64,000 nt of DNA from Streptomyces sp. NBC_00234 (GTDB taxonomy: Bacteria; Actinomycetota; Actinomycetes; Streptomycetales; Streptomycetaceae): NCBI RefSeq assembly GCF_036195325.1, contig NZ_CP108101.1, positions 5,146,001 to 5,210,000 on the forward strand, in the 5' to 3' direction. A program made the translations under genes and the position numbers. Each line of letters begins with the position of its first letter. Position 1 is the first letter of the stretch. A model generated the notes under the pieces. The model was given only the letters and a program-made list of their open reading frames with translations, was not told the DNA's origin and ran no database searches. Positions 16,323 to 26,303 of the stretch are shown here, in pieces.

Positions 16323-18557
16323 ATGGGTCGAGCGGATGCGCGACGAGGTCAGGGGCGAGGAGCGCGCCGGGCCGGGAGGCGCGGCGGCATACGCGGACTC
16401 TTCACCTGGCGGAAGATGCTGGGCACGTTCTTCGGGTTCTGCCTGCTGGCCATGGGTGCCTTCGTGGCGCTCTACGTCTACGTGGACGTACCCCCGGCCA
16501 ATGCCACGGCCAACAAGCAGAGCAACGTCTACAAGTACAGCGACGGCACTCTGCTGGCCCGTACGGGCAAGGTCAACCGCGAGATCGTGGACCTCGCCGA
16601 GGTGCCGAAGGACGTCCAGCACGCCTTCGTCGCCGCCGAGAACAAGACCTTCTACCAGGACCAGGGCGTCGACCTGAAGGGCACCACGCGCGGACTGTTC
16701 AACACGCTGTCCGGCAAGGGCAAGCAGGGTGGTTCGACGATCACCCAGCAGTACGTGAAGAACTACTACCTGACGCAGGACCCGACCGTCAGCCGCAAGC
16801 TGAAGGAACTGGTGATCTCGCTCAAGGTCGACCAGAAGATGAGCAAGGAAGACATCCTCGCCGGGTACATGAACACCGCGTACTACGGCCGCGGCGCGAG
16901 CGGCATCCAGGCCGCGGCGCAGGCGTACTACGGCGTCGACGCCAAGGATCTCGACCTCTCCCAGGGCGCCTACCTCGCCTCGCTGCTCCAGGCCCCCAGC
17001 CAGTACGACTGGGCGGTCGCCTCGAAGACCGGGAAGAAGCTGGTCTCCGAGCGCTGGGGATACACGCTCGACAACATGGTCGAGAAGGGCTGGCTCGACA
17101 GCTCGAAGCGCGCCGGAATGAAGTTCGACATCCCGCAGGAGCCCAAGGCGGCCCCCGGCATGGAGGGCCAGACCGGCTATCTCGTCGAGGCGGCCAACCA
17201 GGAGCTGGAGCGGCAGGGCATCTCCGAGGAGGCCCGCGAGGCCGGCGGCTGGACGATCACCCTCAACATAGACAAGAAGCGCCAGAAGGAGCTGGAGAAG
17301 GCGGTCGACCGGCAGCTGGAGTCCAAGCTCGACCGTGACGGCAACAAGACCGACGCCACGGTGCAGGCCGGCGCCACCTCCGTGGACCCGAAGAACGGCG
17401 AGGTCGTCGCGCTGTACGGCGGCGTCGGCGCCACCGAGCACTGGATCTCCAACGCCACCCGCCGGGACTACCAGCCCGCCTCCACCTTCAAGCCGCTGGT
17501 GCTCGCCTCCGCGCTGGAGAACGGGTCGAAGACCCAGGACGGCCGGCAGATCGGCCTCGACACCATCTACGACGGCACCAGCAGGCGGCCCGTCGTCGGC
17601 AGCGACATCCCGTTCAAGCCGCAGAACGAGGACGGCCGCAGCTACGGCGACATCAGCGTCCAGACGGCGATGGACAGGTCGGTCAACTCGGTCTTCGCGC
17701 AGATGGTCGTCGACGTGACGCCCACCACCGTGAAGCAGACCGCCCTCGACCTCGGGATGCCGGACAAGGGCTTCCCCGCGGTCCCCTCGATCACCCTGGG
17801 CACCATGAACGCCTCGACCTGGGACATGGCGGGAGTCTTCGCCACCCTCGACAGCCACGGCAAGAAGGTCAACCCGCACATCATCAAGTCCGCCGAGCAC
17901 CGGGACCGCACCGTGGAGCCCGTCGACGGCAAGGGCTCCCAGGTGATCAGCCGCAAGACCGCGGACACCGTGACCCGTTCGCTGACCGGCGTCGTGGACA
18001 ACGGTTCCGGCCACGAGGCCGACACCTCGGCCTACGACGCGGCGGGCAAGACCGGCACCTCCGAGAACAACAAGGCGGCCTGGTTCGCCGGCTACACCCC
18101 GGAGCTCACCACGGTCGTCGCGCTCTACGGAGAGTCCGCCAAGGCCGGCGGCGAGCAGGTCACCCTGACCGGTACGGCCAACTCCGGCCGGGCCAACGGC
18201 GGCGGCTTCCCCGCGAAGATCTGGGCGGACTACACGCTGGCCGCGCTGAACGGCGGCTCGTCCACCACCTTCGACCTGGAGGACGTCGAGCGCGGCGAAT
18301 CGAGCGTGACGCCGACCCCCTCGGAGACGCCGACCCAGTCCGCGACGCCCGAGGAGACGGAGCCGGCCGAGACCGAGTCGCCGTCCCAGTCGCCGAGCGA
18401 GTACCCCGTCGAGGAGAGCCCGCCGGCCGAGACGCCCAGCGGGACGCCGCCGCCGACGCCCAGCGAGTCGGCGACCGTACCGACCGACCCGGTCGACCCG
18501 GCGGAGCCGCCGGACGAGAAGCCGGGCCGCGACGACGGCAACCTGCTCGGCCAGTGA
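16323..18557 (+). CDS. Class A penicillin-binding protein (bifunctional)
   Basis: 744-aa peptidoglycan synthase. Short Arg-rich cytoplasmic tail (1-30), one membrane helix (about 31-53), glycosyltransferase family 51 domain (about 70-250; catalytic Glu106 in AAENKTF, then GGSTITQQ), and a transpeptidase domain with SxxK Ser387/Lys390 (PASTFKPL), SVN, and GKTGTSENNKAAWFAGYTP. The last about 110 residues are a Thr/Pro/Ser/Glu-rich disordered tail common in Streptomyces PBPs. ATG 16323 begins the protein. Monocistronic, with a strong terminator downstream. Confidence 0.95.
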   Translation: MGRADARRGQGRGARRAGRRGGIRGLFTWRKMLGTFFGFCLLAMGAFVALYVYVDVPPANATANKQSNVYKYSDGTLLARTGKVNREIVDLAEVPKDVQHAFVAAENKTFYQDQGVDLKGTTRGLFNTLSGKGKQGGSTITQQYVKNYYLTQDPTVSRKLKELVISLKVDQKMSKEDILAGYMNTAYYGRGASGIQAAAQAYYGVDAKDLDLSQGAYLASLLQAPSQYDWAVASKTGKKLVSERWGYTLDNMVEKGWLDSSKRAGMKFDIPQEPKAAPGMEGQTGYLVEAANQELERQGISEEAREAGGWTITLNIDKKRQKELEKAVDRQLESKLDRDGNKTDATVQAGATSVDPKNGEVVALYGGVGATEHWISNATRRDYQPASTFKPLVLASALENGSKTQDGRQIGLDTIYDGTSRRPVVGSDIPFKPQNEDGRSYGDISVQTAMDRSVNSVFAQMVVDVTPTTVKQTALDLGMPDKGFPAVPSITLGTMNASTWDMAGVFATLDSHGKKVNPHIIKSAEHRDRTVEPVDGKGSQVISRKTADTVTRSLTGVVDNGSGHEADTSAYDAAGKTGTSENNKAAWFAGYTPELTTVVALYGESAKAGGEQVTLTGTANSGRANGGGFPAKIWADYTLAALNGGSSTTFDLEDVERGESSVTPTPSETPTQSATPEETEPAETESPSQSPSEYPVEESPPAETPSGTPPPTPSESATVPTDPVDPAEPPDEKPGRDDGNLLGQ

Positions 18558-18580
18558 GCACGGCACGGCGATGAGCACGT

Positions 18581-18618
18581 GAAGGAGGGGCGGTGCCCGC
18601 GGGCACCGCCCCTCCTTC
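18581..18618. terminator. Strong terminator between PBP and catalase genes
   Basis: 18-bp perfect stem (18581-18598 with 18601-18618) and 2-nt loop between convergent genes; probably works in both directions. Confidence 0.88.
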
Positions 18619-18641
18619 GTACGTACCGGGGGAACGCGAGG

Positions 18642-20105
18642 TCAGCCGCCGTTGACCTTCTTCGCGATCCGGTCGCCGAGCTCCTTGTCGACGTTGCGCC
18701 AGTACTGCAGCGCCCGGTCCAGGACCGGGCGGCTCACGCCGTCCAGCAGATGACCGGAGATGTTGGACACCAGCCGGTCGCGCTGCGCGTCGTCCAGCAC
18801 CGTCCGCACCATCGTGCCCGCCTGGCCCCAGTCGTCGTCCTCGCGGTGCAGCGTGTACGCCTCGTGGACCATCTCGCCCGCCGAGGCCCAGCCCGCGGGA
18901 TCACCGAAACGCTCGGTGTCCGCGGCGGGACCGCCGTACGAGTTCGGCGCGTACACCGCACCCGTACGCGAGGGCTCGTACCGCATCGGGCCGTCCTTGG
19001 CGTACGAGTTGACGCCGAAGCGCGGCCGGTTGGGCGGCAGCTGCGCGTAGTTGGGGCCGATCCGGTACCGGTGGGTGTCCGGGTACGAGAAGAGGCGGCC
19101 GAGCAGCATCTTGTCGGGCGAGGGCCCGATGCCGGGCACCAGGTTCGACGGCTCGAAGGACGCCTGCTCGATATGGACGAAGAAGTCCTCGGGGTTCTCG
19201 TCGAGGGTCATCCGGCCGACCTCGATCAGCGGATAGTCGCCGTGCGGCCAGACCTTGGTCAGGTCGAACGGGTTGAACCGGTAGTCCGGCGCGTCCTCGA
19301 ACGGCATGATCTGGACCTTCAGGGTCCAGCTCGGGTGATCACCGCGCTTGATCGAGTCGAACAGGTCGCGGCGGTGCACGTCGCCGTCGGTCCCGGCCAT
19401 GGCGTCGGCGTCGGACTGCGTGTAGAAGTCGATGCCCTGGTCGGTCTTGAAGTGGTACTTCACCCAGAACCGCTCGCCGCCCGCGTTCACCCACATATAG
19501 GTGTGCGAGCTGTAGCCGTTCATGTTGCGGTACGTCTTCGGGATGCCCCGGTCGCCCATCAGCCACGTCACCATGTGCGCGGACTCCGGGGACAGGGTCC
19601 AGAAGTCCCACTGCATGTCGTGGTCGCGCACCGCGCTGTCCGGGCGGCGCTTCTGCGAGCGGATGAAGTCCTGGAACTTCATGGGGTCACGGACGAAGAA
19701 GATCGGCGTGTTGTTGCCGACCATGTCGTAGTTGCCCTGCTCGGTGTAGAACTTCAGCGCGAAGCCACGGGGGTCGCGCCAGGTGTCGGGCGAGCCCTGT
19801 TCACCGGCGACCGTGGAGAAGCGGGCCAGCATCGCGGTCTGCTTGCCCGGCTGGAAGAGGTCGGCCTTGGTGAACTGACTCACGTCGTTCGTCACACGGA
19901 ACGTGCCGTACGCGCCCGATCCCTTCGCGTGGACCACCCGCTCCGGGACGCGCTCCCGGTTGAACTGCGCCATCTTCTCGATGAGGTAGTGGTCCTGGAG
20001 AAGGACGGGTCCGTCGGCACCCACGGTGAGTGAATGTTCGTCGCTCTCCACCGGGACGCCGGCGTTGTTCGTCGTGTACGGAACCTGCTTCGATTTCTCG
20101 GTCAC
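18642..20105 (-). CDS. katA: Monofunctional heme catalase
   Basis: 487-aa small-subunit clade 3 catalase that breaks down H2O2. Family motifs: distal His in VVHAKGSGAYG, Asn in MVGNNTPIFFVRDP, and proximal heme ligand Tyr in RLFSYPDTHRYRIG. Start chosen at GTG 20105 (protein TEKSKQVPYTTN after initiation), which has GGAGGA 6 nt upstream; the extension to 20198 is non-coding. It stands alone: no catR/fur-type regulator gene is adjacent, unlike some Streptomyces catalase loci. Confidence 0.95.
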   Translation of the reverse strand: MTEKSKQVPYTTNNAGVPVESDEHSLTVGADGPVLLQDHYLIEKMAQFNRERVPERVVHAKGSGAYGTFRVTNDVSQFTKADLFQPGKQTAMLARFSTVAGEQGSPDTWRDPRGFALKFYTEQGNYDMVGNNTPIFFVRDPMKFQDFIRSQKRRPDSAVRDHDMQWDFWTLSPESAHMVTWLMGDRGIPKTYRNMNGYSSHTYMWVNAGGERFWVKYHFKTDQGIDFYTQSDADAMAGTDGDVHRRDLFDSIKRGDHPSWTLKVQIMPFEDAPDYRFNPFDLTKVWPHGDYPLIEVGRMTLDENPEDFFVHIEQASFEPSNLVPGIGPSPDKMLLGRLFSYPDTHRYRIGPNYAQLPPNRPRFGVNSYAKDGPMRYEPSRTGAVYAPNSYGGPAADTERFGDPAGWASAGEMVHEAYTLHREDDDWGQAGTMVRTVLDDAQRDRLVSNISGHLLDGVSRPVLDRALQYWRNVDKELGDRIAKKVNGG

Positions 20106-20214
20106 GAGCGTCCTCCGGTCGGTGGGGGTGTCGGTCCGGTCGCTTCGTTCACGACTGAAGTCAACTCCGCCACCCCGAGGACGGCAACATTTGGCCACGC
20201 CCGGAGCCGGGCCC

Positions 20215-22146
20215 CTACTGGCTCCGGGTGCCCATCTCGAACCAGACCACCTTGCCGGTCGAGAGCCGGGTGGCCCCCCACCGTCTGGCCAGGCGGTTCA
20301 CCAGGAACAGACCGCGTCCGCCCTCGTCCGTCTCCCTGGCCCGCCGCTGTCTGGGCAGCTGCGGGGAGTCGTCGCCGACCTCGCAGCGCAGGATGTCCGT
20401 CCGCAGAAGACGCAGGGTGACCGGCCGCTCCGCGTACCGCACGGCATTGGTCACGACCTCGCTGACCAGCAGCTCCACCTCGTCCGACAGCTCGTCCAGG
20501 CCCCACCGGCTGAGTGCCCTGCGGGCCAGCCTGCGGGCCCGGCCCGGAGCCTCGTCCTCCGGCTCCAGGAACCAGTACGCGACGTCGCTCGGCGCGATCC
20601 CGTCGAAACGGGCGGCGAGCAGCGCGATGTCGTCGTCCCGGTCGCCCGGGCCCAGCATGTCGAGCACGTCGTCGCAGAGCGCCTCCAGCGGGGGCGCGTG
20701 GTCGGGGCCGGTCAGCCGGGCGGTCGCGGCCAGCCGCTCCCGCAGCTGCTCGATCCCGGTCCAGACGTCCCGCAGCCGGGACTCGACCAGACCGTCCGTG
20801 TACAGCAGGAGCGTGGCGCCCGCGGGCGCGTCCAGCTCCACCGCCTCGAAGTCGACGCCGCCGACGCCGATCGGGGCACCCGGGGGCACCCGCAGCACCT
20901 CGGCACGGCCGCCCAGGTGGAGCAGGACGGGCGGCGGGTGGCCGGCGTTGGCGATGGTGATCCGGTGCGCGACCGGGTCGTACACCGCGTACAGGCAGGT
21001 CGCCATGCGGTCGCTGCCGAGCCGCTGCGCCTGCTCGTCCAGGTGGTGCAGCACCTCCTGCGGCGGCAGGTCGAGCCCGGCCAGGGTCTGCGCGGTCGTG
21101 CGCAGCTGGCCCATGATCGCCGCGGAGGTCATGGAGTGGCCCATGACGTCGCCGACGACGAGCGCGACCCGGCTGCCGGGCAGCGGGATGGCGTCGTACC
21201 AGTCGCCGCCGACGCGGGCGGTCTCGGCGGCCGGGAGGTACCGGGAGGCGAGACGGACACCGGTCGGCTGCGGCAGCGAATCGGGCAGCATGGTGCGCTG
21301 GAGCTCGTCGGCGATGTACGCCTCGCGCCCGTACAGCACGGCCTTGTCGATGCCGAGCGCGGTGTGCGTCGCCAACTGGGCCGCGACCAGCAGGTCGTTG
21401 GCCTCGAACGCCGGGCGCTCGGTGCCGCGCAGGAAGACGGCGGCGCCGATCACCCGCCGCCGCCCGCGCAGCGGCGCCAGGATCGCGCGGTGCCCGGTGG
21501 GCACGACGCGTCCGGCCCCGAGCAGTTCGGGCAGCGCGGCGCGGGCCGCCGCGGAGTCCCCGAAGACGGGCCGTACTCCGCGCAGCACCTCGGCCAGCGC
21601 TCCGCCCGCGAGGACCTCGCACAGTTCGGCCGCGGGCATGAGGTCGGACTGGGGGTCGGCACCGGGCAGCCGGAGACGCTCGGTCTCCGGGCTGTTCTCG
21701 TTCTCCTCGTCGGCTAAACGCAGCCGGTCGGTGCGGCGCAGCCGCAGCACGAACGGGGAGACGGGGCGCTCGTCGCCCACCGGGAGCGGGTCGCGGAGAT
21801 AGACGAGTATCGCGTCGGAGAAGGTCGGCACGCTGGCCCGGCAGAGGCCGAGCACGATCTCGTCCAGGTCTATGCCCCGGGCGATGCGGCGGGTCGCCGC
21901 CCCCACGAAGCGGAGCCGGTCGCCCTCGCGGCGTGCCGCCGCCTGGGCGTCGACGCCCGGCACGGCCGGCTGCGCCGAAGCGAGCGGTCCGGGATTCGGT
22001 CCGGGGTTCGGCGCGGTGGCCGGTCCGGGGATCGCGGCGGTGGCAGGGGTGGCCGTCGCGGCGTCCTGCTGCCGGGGCCGGGTGCGCTCCTGGGACCGGG
22101 CCGCGAGAGGCTGCCGGCCTTCGTGGGAGGTGGGGTGCTCCGTCAC
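20215..22146 (-). CDS. SpoIIE-type PP2C phosphatase with GAF and ATPase domains
   Basis: 643 aa. A Pro/Ala-rich N-terminal tail (1-65) precedes a GAF-like sensor (about 65-270), a PP2C/SpoIIE phosphatase domain (about 275-490; VGGDWYDA, VVGDVMGHS, DDDIALLAARF carry metal-binding Asp residues) and a C-terminal HATPase_c anti-sigma-like kinase domain (about 510-635; LLVSEVVTNAVRYA and GGRGLFLV). Such proteins switch anti-sigma/anti-anti-sigma partners; none is encoded nearby. GTG 22146 is the likely start (VTEHPTSHE), but it has a weak ribosome-binding site, so the N terminus is uncertain. Confidence 0.88.
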   Translation of the reverse strand: MTEHPTSHEGRQPLAARSQERTRPRQQDAATATPATAAIPGPATAPNPGPNPGPLASAQPAVPGVDAQAAARREGDRLRFVGAATRRIARGIDLDEIVLGLCRASVPTFSDAILVYLRDPLPVGDERPVSPFVLRLRRTDRLRLADEENENSPETERLRLPGADPQSDLMPAAELCEVLAGGALAEVLRGVRPVFGDSAAARAALPELLGAGRVVPTGHRAILAPLRGRRRVIGAAVFLRGTERPAFEANDLLVAAQLATHTALGIDKAVLYGREAYIADELQRTMLPDSLPQPTGVRLASRYLPAAETARVGGDWYDAIPLPGSRVALVVGDVMGHSMTSAAIMGQLRTTAQTLAGLDLPPQEVLHHLDEQAQRLGSDRMATCLYAVYDPVAHRITIANAGHPPPVLLHLGGRAEVLRVPPGAPIGVGGVDFEAVELDAPAGATLLLYTDGLVESRLRDVWTGIEQLRERLAATARLTGPDHAPPLEALCDDVLDMLGPGDRDDDIALLAARFDGIAPSDVAYWFLEPEDEAPGRARRLARRALSRWGLDELSDEVELLVSEVVTNAVRYAERPVTLRLLRTDILRCEVGDDSPQLPRQRRARETDEGGRGLFLVNRLARRWGATRLSTGKVVWFEMGTRSQ

Positions 22147-22442
22147 GCGTGGGATTCCGTCCGTCCGGGCCGGTTGTATGAGGCAGTCACCTCGTGGGGC
22201 GCTACTGTGCCCCGGCAAGAGCGGTAAGAACAACGGCTGTCACCGGATGCCCCCGTACGCGGGGCCGAAACCGAGTGGCTGTGAGCGGGTGCGGCGACAT
22301 CGTTTCCCGCGAAGGCACGGCGGACAGCGAGCACGTCTCCACCCCCTCGTAGTGGTTCATGCGATCGTGCGGTCCGCCGCGGGCTCCGTGGCCCGTGCGG
22401 TTCGTACGGTTCGTGCGACGACTTGTGGTCGGTCCAAGGGTC
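22147..22442. other. Intergenic region with no recognisable element
   Basis: 296 nt upstream of the SpoIIE-type phosphatase. It contains a tandem GTGCGGTTC / GTACGGTTC / GTGCGACG-like stretch near 22395-22425 but no tRNA, hairpin terminator or open frame I can support. Confidence 0.4.
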
Positions 22443-23141
22443 TCACGACGGCATATGGGCCGGGGTGCGGTCCCAGTCATCCGGCAGCGGCGGCACCTGC
22501 CAGTGCGGGTCGGGCCGCCAGTGCTCCCAGCCGTCCCGGAACGGCGTCCCCCACTCCTGGATCAACCCGACGGCCGCGCGGCCCGCCTCGCGCACCCGCG
22601 CCGCGGTGGCCCGGTCCATCAGGCCGACCCGCTGCGCCTGGGCGAACTCGTCCTCGTCGAGCCACCGCCAGCTGTGGTCGGGGTTCACGGAGATGTCGAG
22701 AAAGTGATCCTCTGAGTCGACTCCGCCGGACCAGCGGGCGAGCGGCTCCTCCAGATTCACGTACCAGTTGCGGAAGGCCCAGCCGCGGTCCCAGAACAGC
22801 CACACCGACCAGGGGTCGCCGGGCCGGGCCAGCTTCAGCACACCGGTGCCGAACCACGTCGAGCGGGCCGTGGTGCGCGGTGCGGTGTAGCGGGTGGCGA
22901 GCGGCTCGGCGTGCACCTGGGTGCCGTCGGCGAGAACCGGCCTCACGCACTCGGTGCCCGGCGCCATCCACACGGCGAGCAGTTCGGCGGTGTCCTGGAC
23001 GACGGTGACCGGGCGGCAGATGTGCACGGCACGGCGGCCGTTCCCGTTCCCGTCGCCGCGGTCACTGCCCCCGTTGTCGCGGTACCGCCAGAGGATCTGG
23101 TCCCCCGGCGCCCAGCGCGCGCGCTCTCCCGTACCTGTCAT
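22443..23141 (-). CDS. DUF402 / FomD-like protein
   Basis: 232 aa. The central LFWDRGWAFRNWYVNLEEPLARW and HFLDISVNPDHSWRWLDEDEF segments are characteristic of the DUF402 (FomD-like) family. FomD hydrolyses CMP-linked intermediates in fosfomycin biosynthesis, and other members act on nucleoside diphosphates or triphosphates; metal-binding Asp residues are in the DEDEF-type segment. No pathway context is visible here, so substrate is unknown. Separated from fumC by 44 nt and on the same strand, so possibly co-transcribed with it. Confidence 0.8.
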   Translation of the reverse strand: MTGTGERARWAPGDQILWRYRDNGGSDRGDGNGNGRRAVHICRPVTVVQDTAELLAVWMAPGTECVRPVLADGTQVHAEPLATRYTAPRTTARSTWFGTGVLKLARPGDPWSVWLFWDRGWAFRNWYVNLEEPLARWSGGVDSEDHFLDISVNPDHSWRWLDEDEFAQAQRVGLMDRATAARVREAGRAAVGLIQEWGTPFRDGWEHWRPDPHWQVPPLPDDWDRTPAHMPS

Positions 23142-23185
23142 GAAGAGATCTTAGGGATCAGTTCGCCCGCCCGCTGCGATACGCG

Positions 23186-24589
<1,404 letters not shown>

Positions 24590-24694
24590 GTTTCAAACCT
24601 CCTGAAAAAGATGAGCACTTGTCTTGTTCTACGTATTCCCTTGTCGCCTACCGACCAGTAAATACCTGGGGTAACCCACGATCCGGGAGGCGCA

Positions 24695-26230
24695 ATGAGG
24701 CGCACCAGGCACAGACTTCGCGCACTTCGCTGTACGGTCGCGGCTGCCGCCGCGCTCGCGGCGGCGGTCGGCACCATGACGGTCGCAGGACCGGCAGGCG
24801 CGGCGGAGAGCCGTACCACCACTACCGCATCCACCCCGCTCCCGCCCGAGCTCGAAGCCGTCCGGGCGGCGGAAGCCACCCAGCTGTACGGCAGCCCCGC
24901 GGAGCGGCCACTGGCCGACCGCAAGACCGGGCTGATCTCGCTCGGCGACAGCGAGATCTCCGGCGAGGGCGTCGGCAGCTACGAGTCCGGCACCAACGGC
25001 CCGGACAACTGGTGCCACCGGTCACCCGACGCGGCCATCCACCGCACGGGCATCGCGGCGGACGTCACGTACAACGTCTCCTGCTCCGGTGCCTATACCG
25101 GGAACATCAGAATCGGTGGTTCCAAGCAGTACGCCGACGAGCTGGTCCAGAGCGACAACCTCGCCGTGAAGGCCCGCAACACCCGCATCAAGATGATCGT
25201 GCTGGTGGCCGGAGCCAACGACGACCTCCAGTTCGGACCGGTCATGACGGACTGCGTTGTCCGCTACATCTCCCTCCAGGGCCCCTGCGAGTCCAAGTAC
25301 GCCGGCGGCTGGCAGGCCCGCGTCGACGCGCTCGTCCCCAAGGTCGAGCAGACCGTGCGCGACCTGCGGACCGTCATGACGGACGCCGGGTACGCCAACG
25401 GCGACTACAAGCTCGTCGTGATGGGATACCCGAGCCCGATCGGTCCCGACTTCCGTGACAACCCGGACTTCCCCGGGAAGATCGCCTGCGGCGGTCTGGG
25501 GTACGACTCCGACACCGTGTGGGGCCGCAACACCGCCGTACCCGCCTTCGAGGTCGGCATGCGCAAGGCGGCTGCCTCCACCGGGGCGGTCTTCCTCGAC
25601 AACTCCCGGCTCTTCCACGGCCACGAGGTCTGCACCCAGAGCACCTGGGCCCGGGGCCTGTTCATCGACGTGACCAAGCCGGGACTGCCGGACGAGAACT
25701 CCGTACGCCAGTCCTTCCACCCGAACCTGGCCGGGCACGGAGCCTTCGCCTCCTGCCTCACCCAGATCTACAACTCCGGGGTGCGCGAGGCGAGCTGCGC
25801 CGACCCGGCGAGCGCGGGCAAGCCGGTGCTCCAGCCGGTCGCCTGGGACGACGTCTTCGTCCCGCTGAGGAACGAGGCCACCGGAACGTGCGTCGACGTC
25901 CCCGCGTCGGTCACCCGCAACGGCACCCAGGTCGCCGGCTGGGACTGCCACGGCGGCCGGAACCAGGACTGGTGGTACGACGCGGCCGAGAGGACGGTGC
26001 GTACGGAACTCAGCCACGACCGCTGCCTGGACGTGCCGGGTGCGGACTACCGGGCGGGCGTCGCGCTCGTGCTGTGGGACTGCTCGGGCGCCGCGAACCA
26101 GAAGTTCGTCAAGCAGTCGGGCACCCTGCGTCCGGCCGCCGCGACCGGGCTCTGCCTGACGCTGGCCTCGGCCAAGGACCCGCTGAGGCTCCAGGCATGC
26201 AACGGCGGTGCGGCGCAGCGTTTCGCGTAG
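24695..26230 (+). CDS. Secreted SGNH/GDSL esterase with ricin-type lectin domain
   Basis: 511 aa. Signal peptide at residues 1-37 ending in an AxA site. The SGNH hydrolase domain follows: GDS block with catalytic Ser in SLGDSEISGEG, block III GANDD, and a C-terminal DxxH-like SFHPNLAGH with the catalytic His. Residues about 385-511 form a ricin B beta-trefoil (repeated CxDVP...QxW patterns: GTCVDVPASVTRNGTQVAGWDCHGG is one copy, quoted here only for its Q-x-W pattern), which should bind carbohydrate. Probably an extracellular lipase/esterase or acetyl-xylan-type enzyme. ATG 24695 follows GGGAGG. Confidence 0.9.
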   Translation: MRRTRHRLRALRCTVAAAAALAAAVGTMTVAGPAGAAESRTTTTASTPLPPELEAVRAAEATQLYGSPAERPLADRKTGLISLGDSEISGEGVGSYESGTNGPDNWCHRSPDAAIHRTGIAADVTYNVSCSGAYTGNIRIGGSKQYADELVQSDNLAVKARNTRIKMIVLVAGANDDLQFGPVMTDCVVRYISLQGPCESKYAGGWQARVDALVPKVEQTVRDLRTVMTDAGYANGDYKLVVMGYPSPIGPDFRDNPDFPGKIACGGLGYDSDTVWGRNTAVPAFEVGMRKAAASTGAVFLDNSRLFHGHEVCTQSTWARGLFIDVTKPGLPDENSVRQSFHPNLAGHGAFASCLTQIYNSGVREASCADPASAGKPVLQPVAWDDVFVPLRNEATGTCVDVPASVTRNGTQVAGWDCHGGRNQDWWYDAAERTVRTELSHDRCLDVPGADYRAGVALVLWDCSGAANQKFVKQSGTLRPAAATGLCLTLASAKDPLRLQACNGGAAQRFA

Positions 26231-26243
26231 CCCGCTGACGGGG

Positions 26244-26280
26244 GGAGGGGGTGACCGCGCATCCGGCGGTCACCCCCTCC
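26244..26280. terminator. Terminator between GDSL esterase and NRPS cluster
   Basis: Perfect 15-bp stem GGAGGGGGTGACCGC (26244-26258) / its complement (26266-26280) between convergent genes; also the left boundary of the biosynthetic cluster. Confidence 0.85.
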
Positions 26281-26303
26281 TGCCGTGCCCGGCAGGAGGA
26301 GCG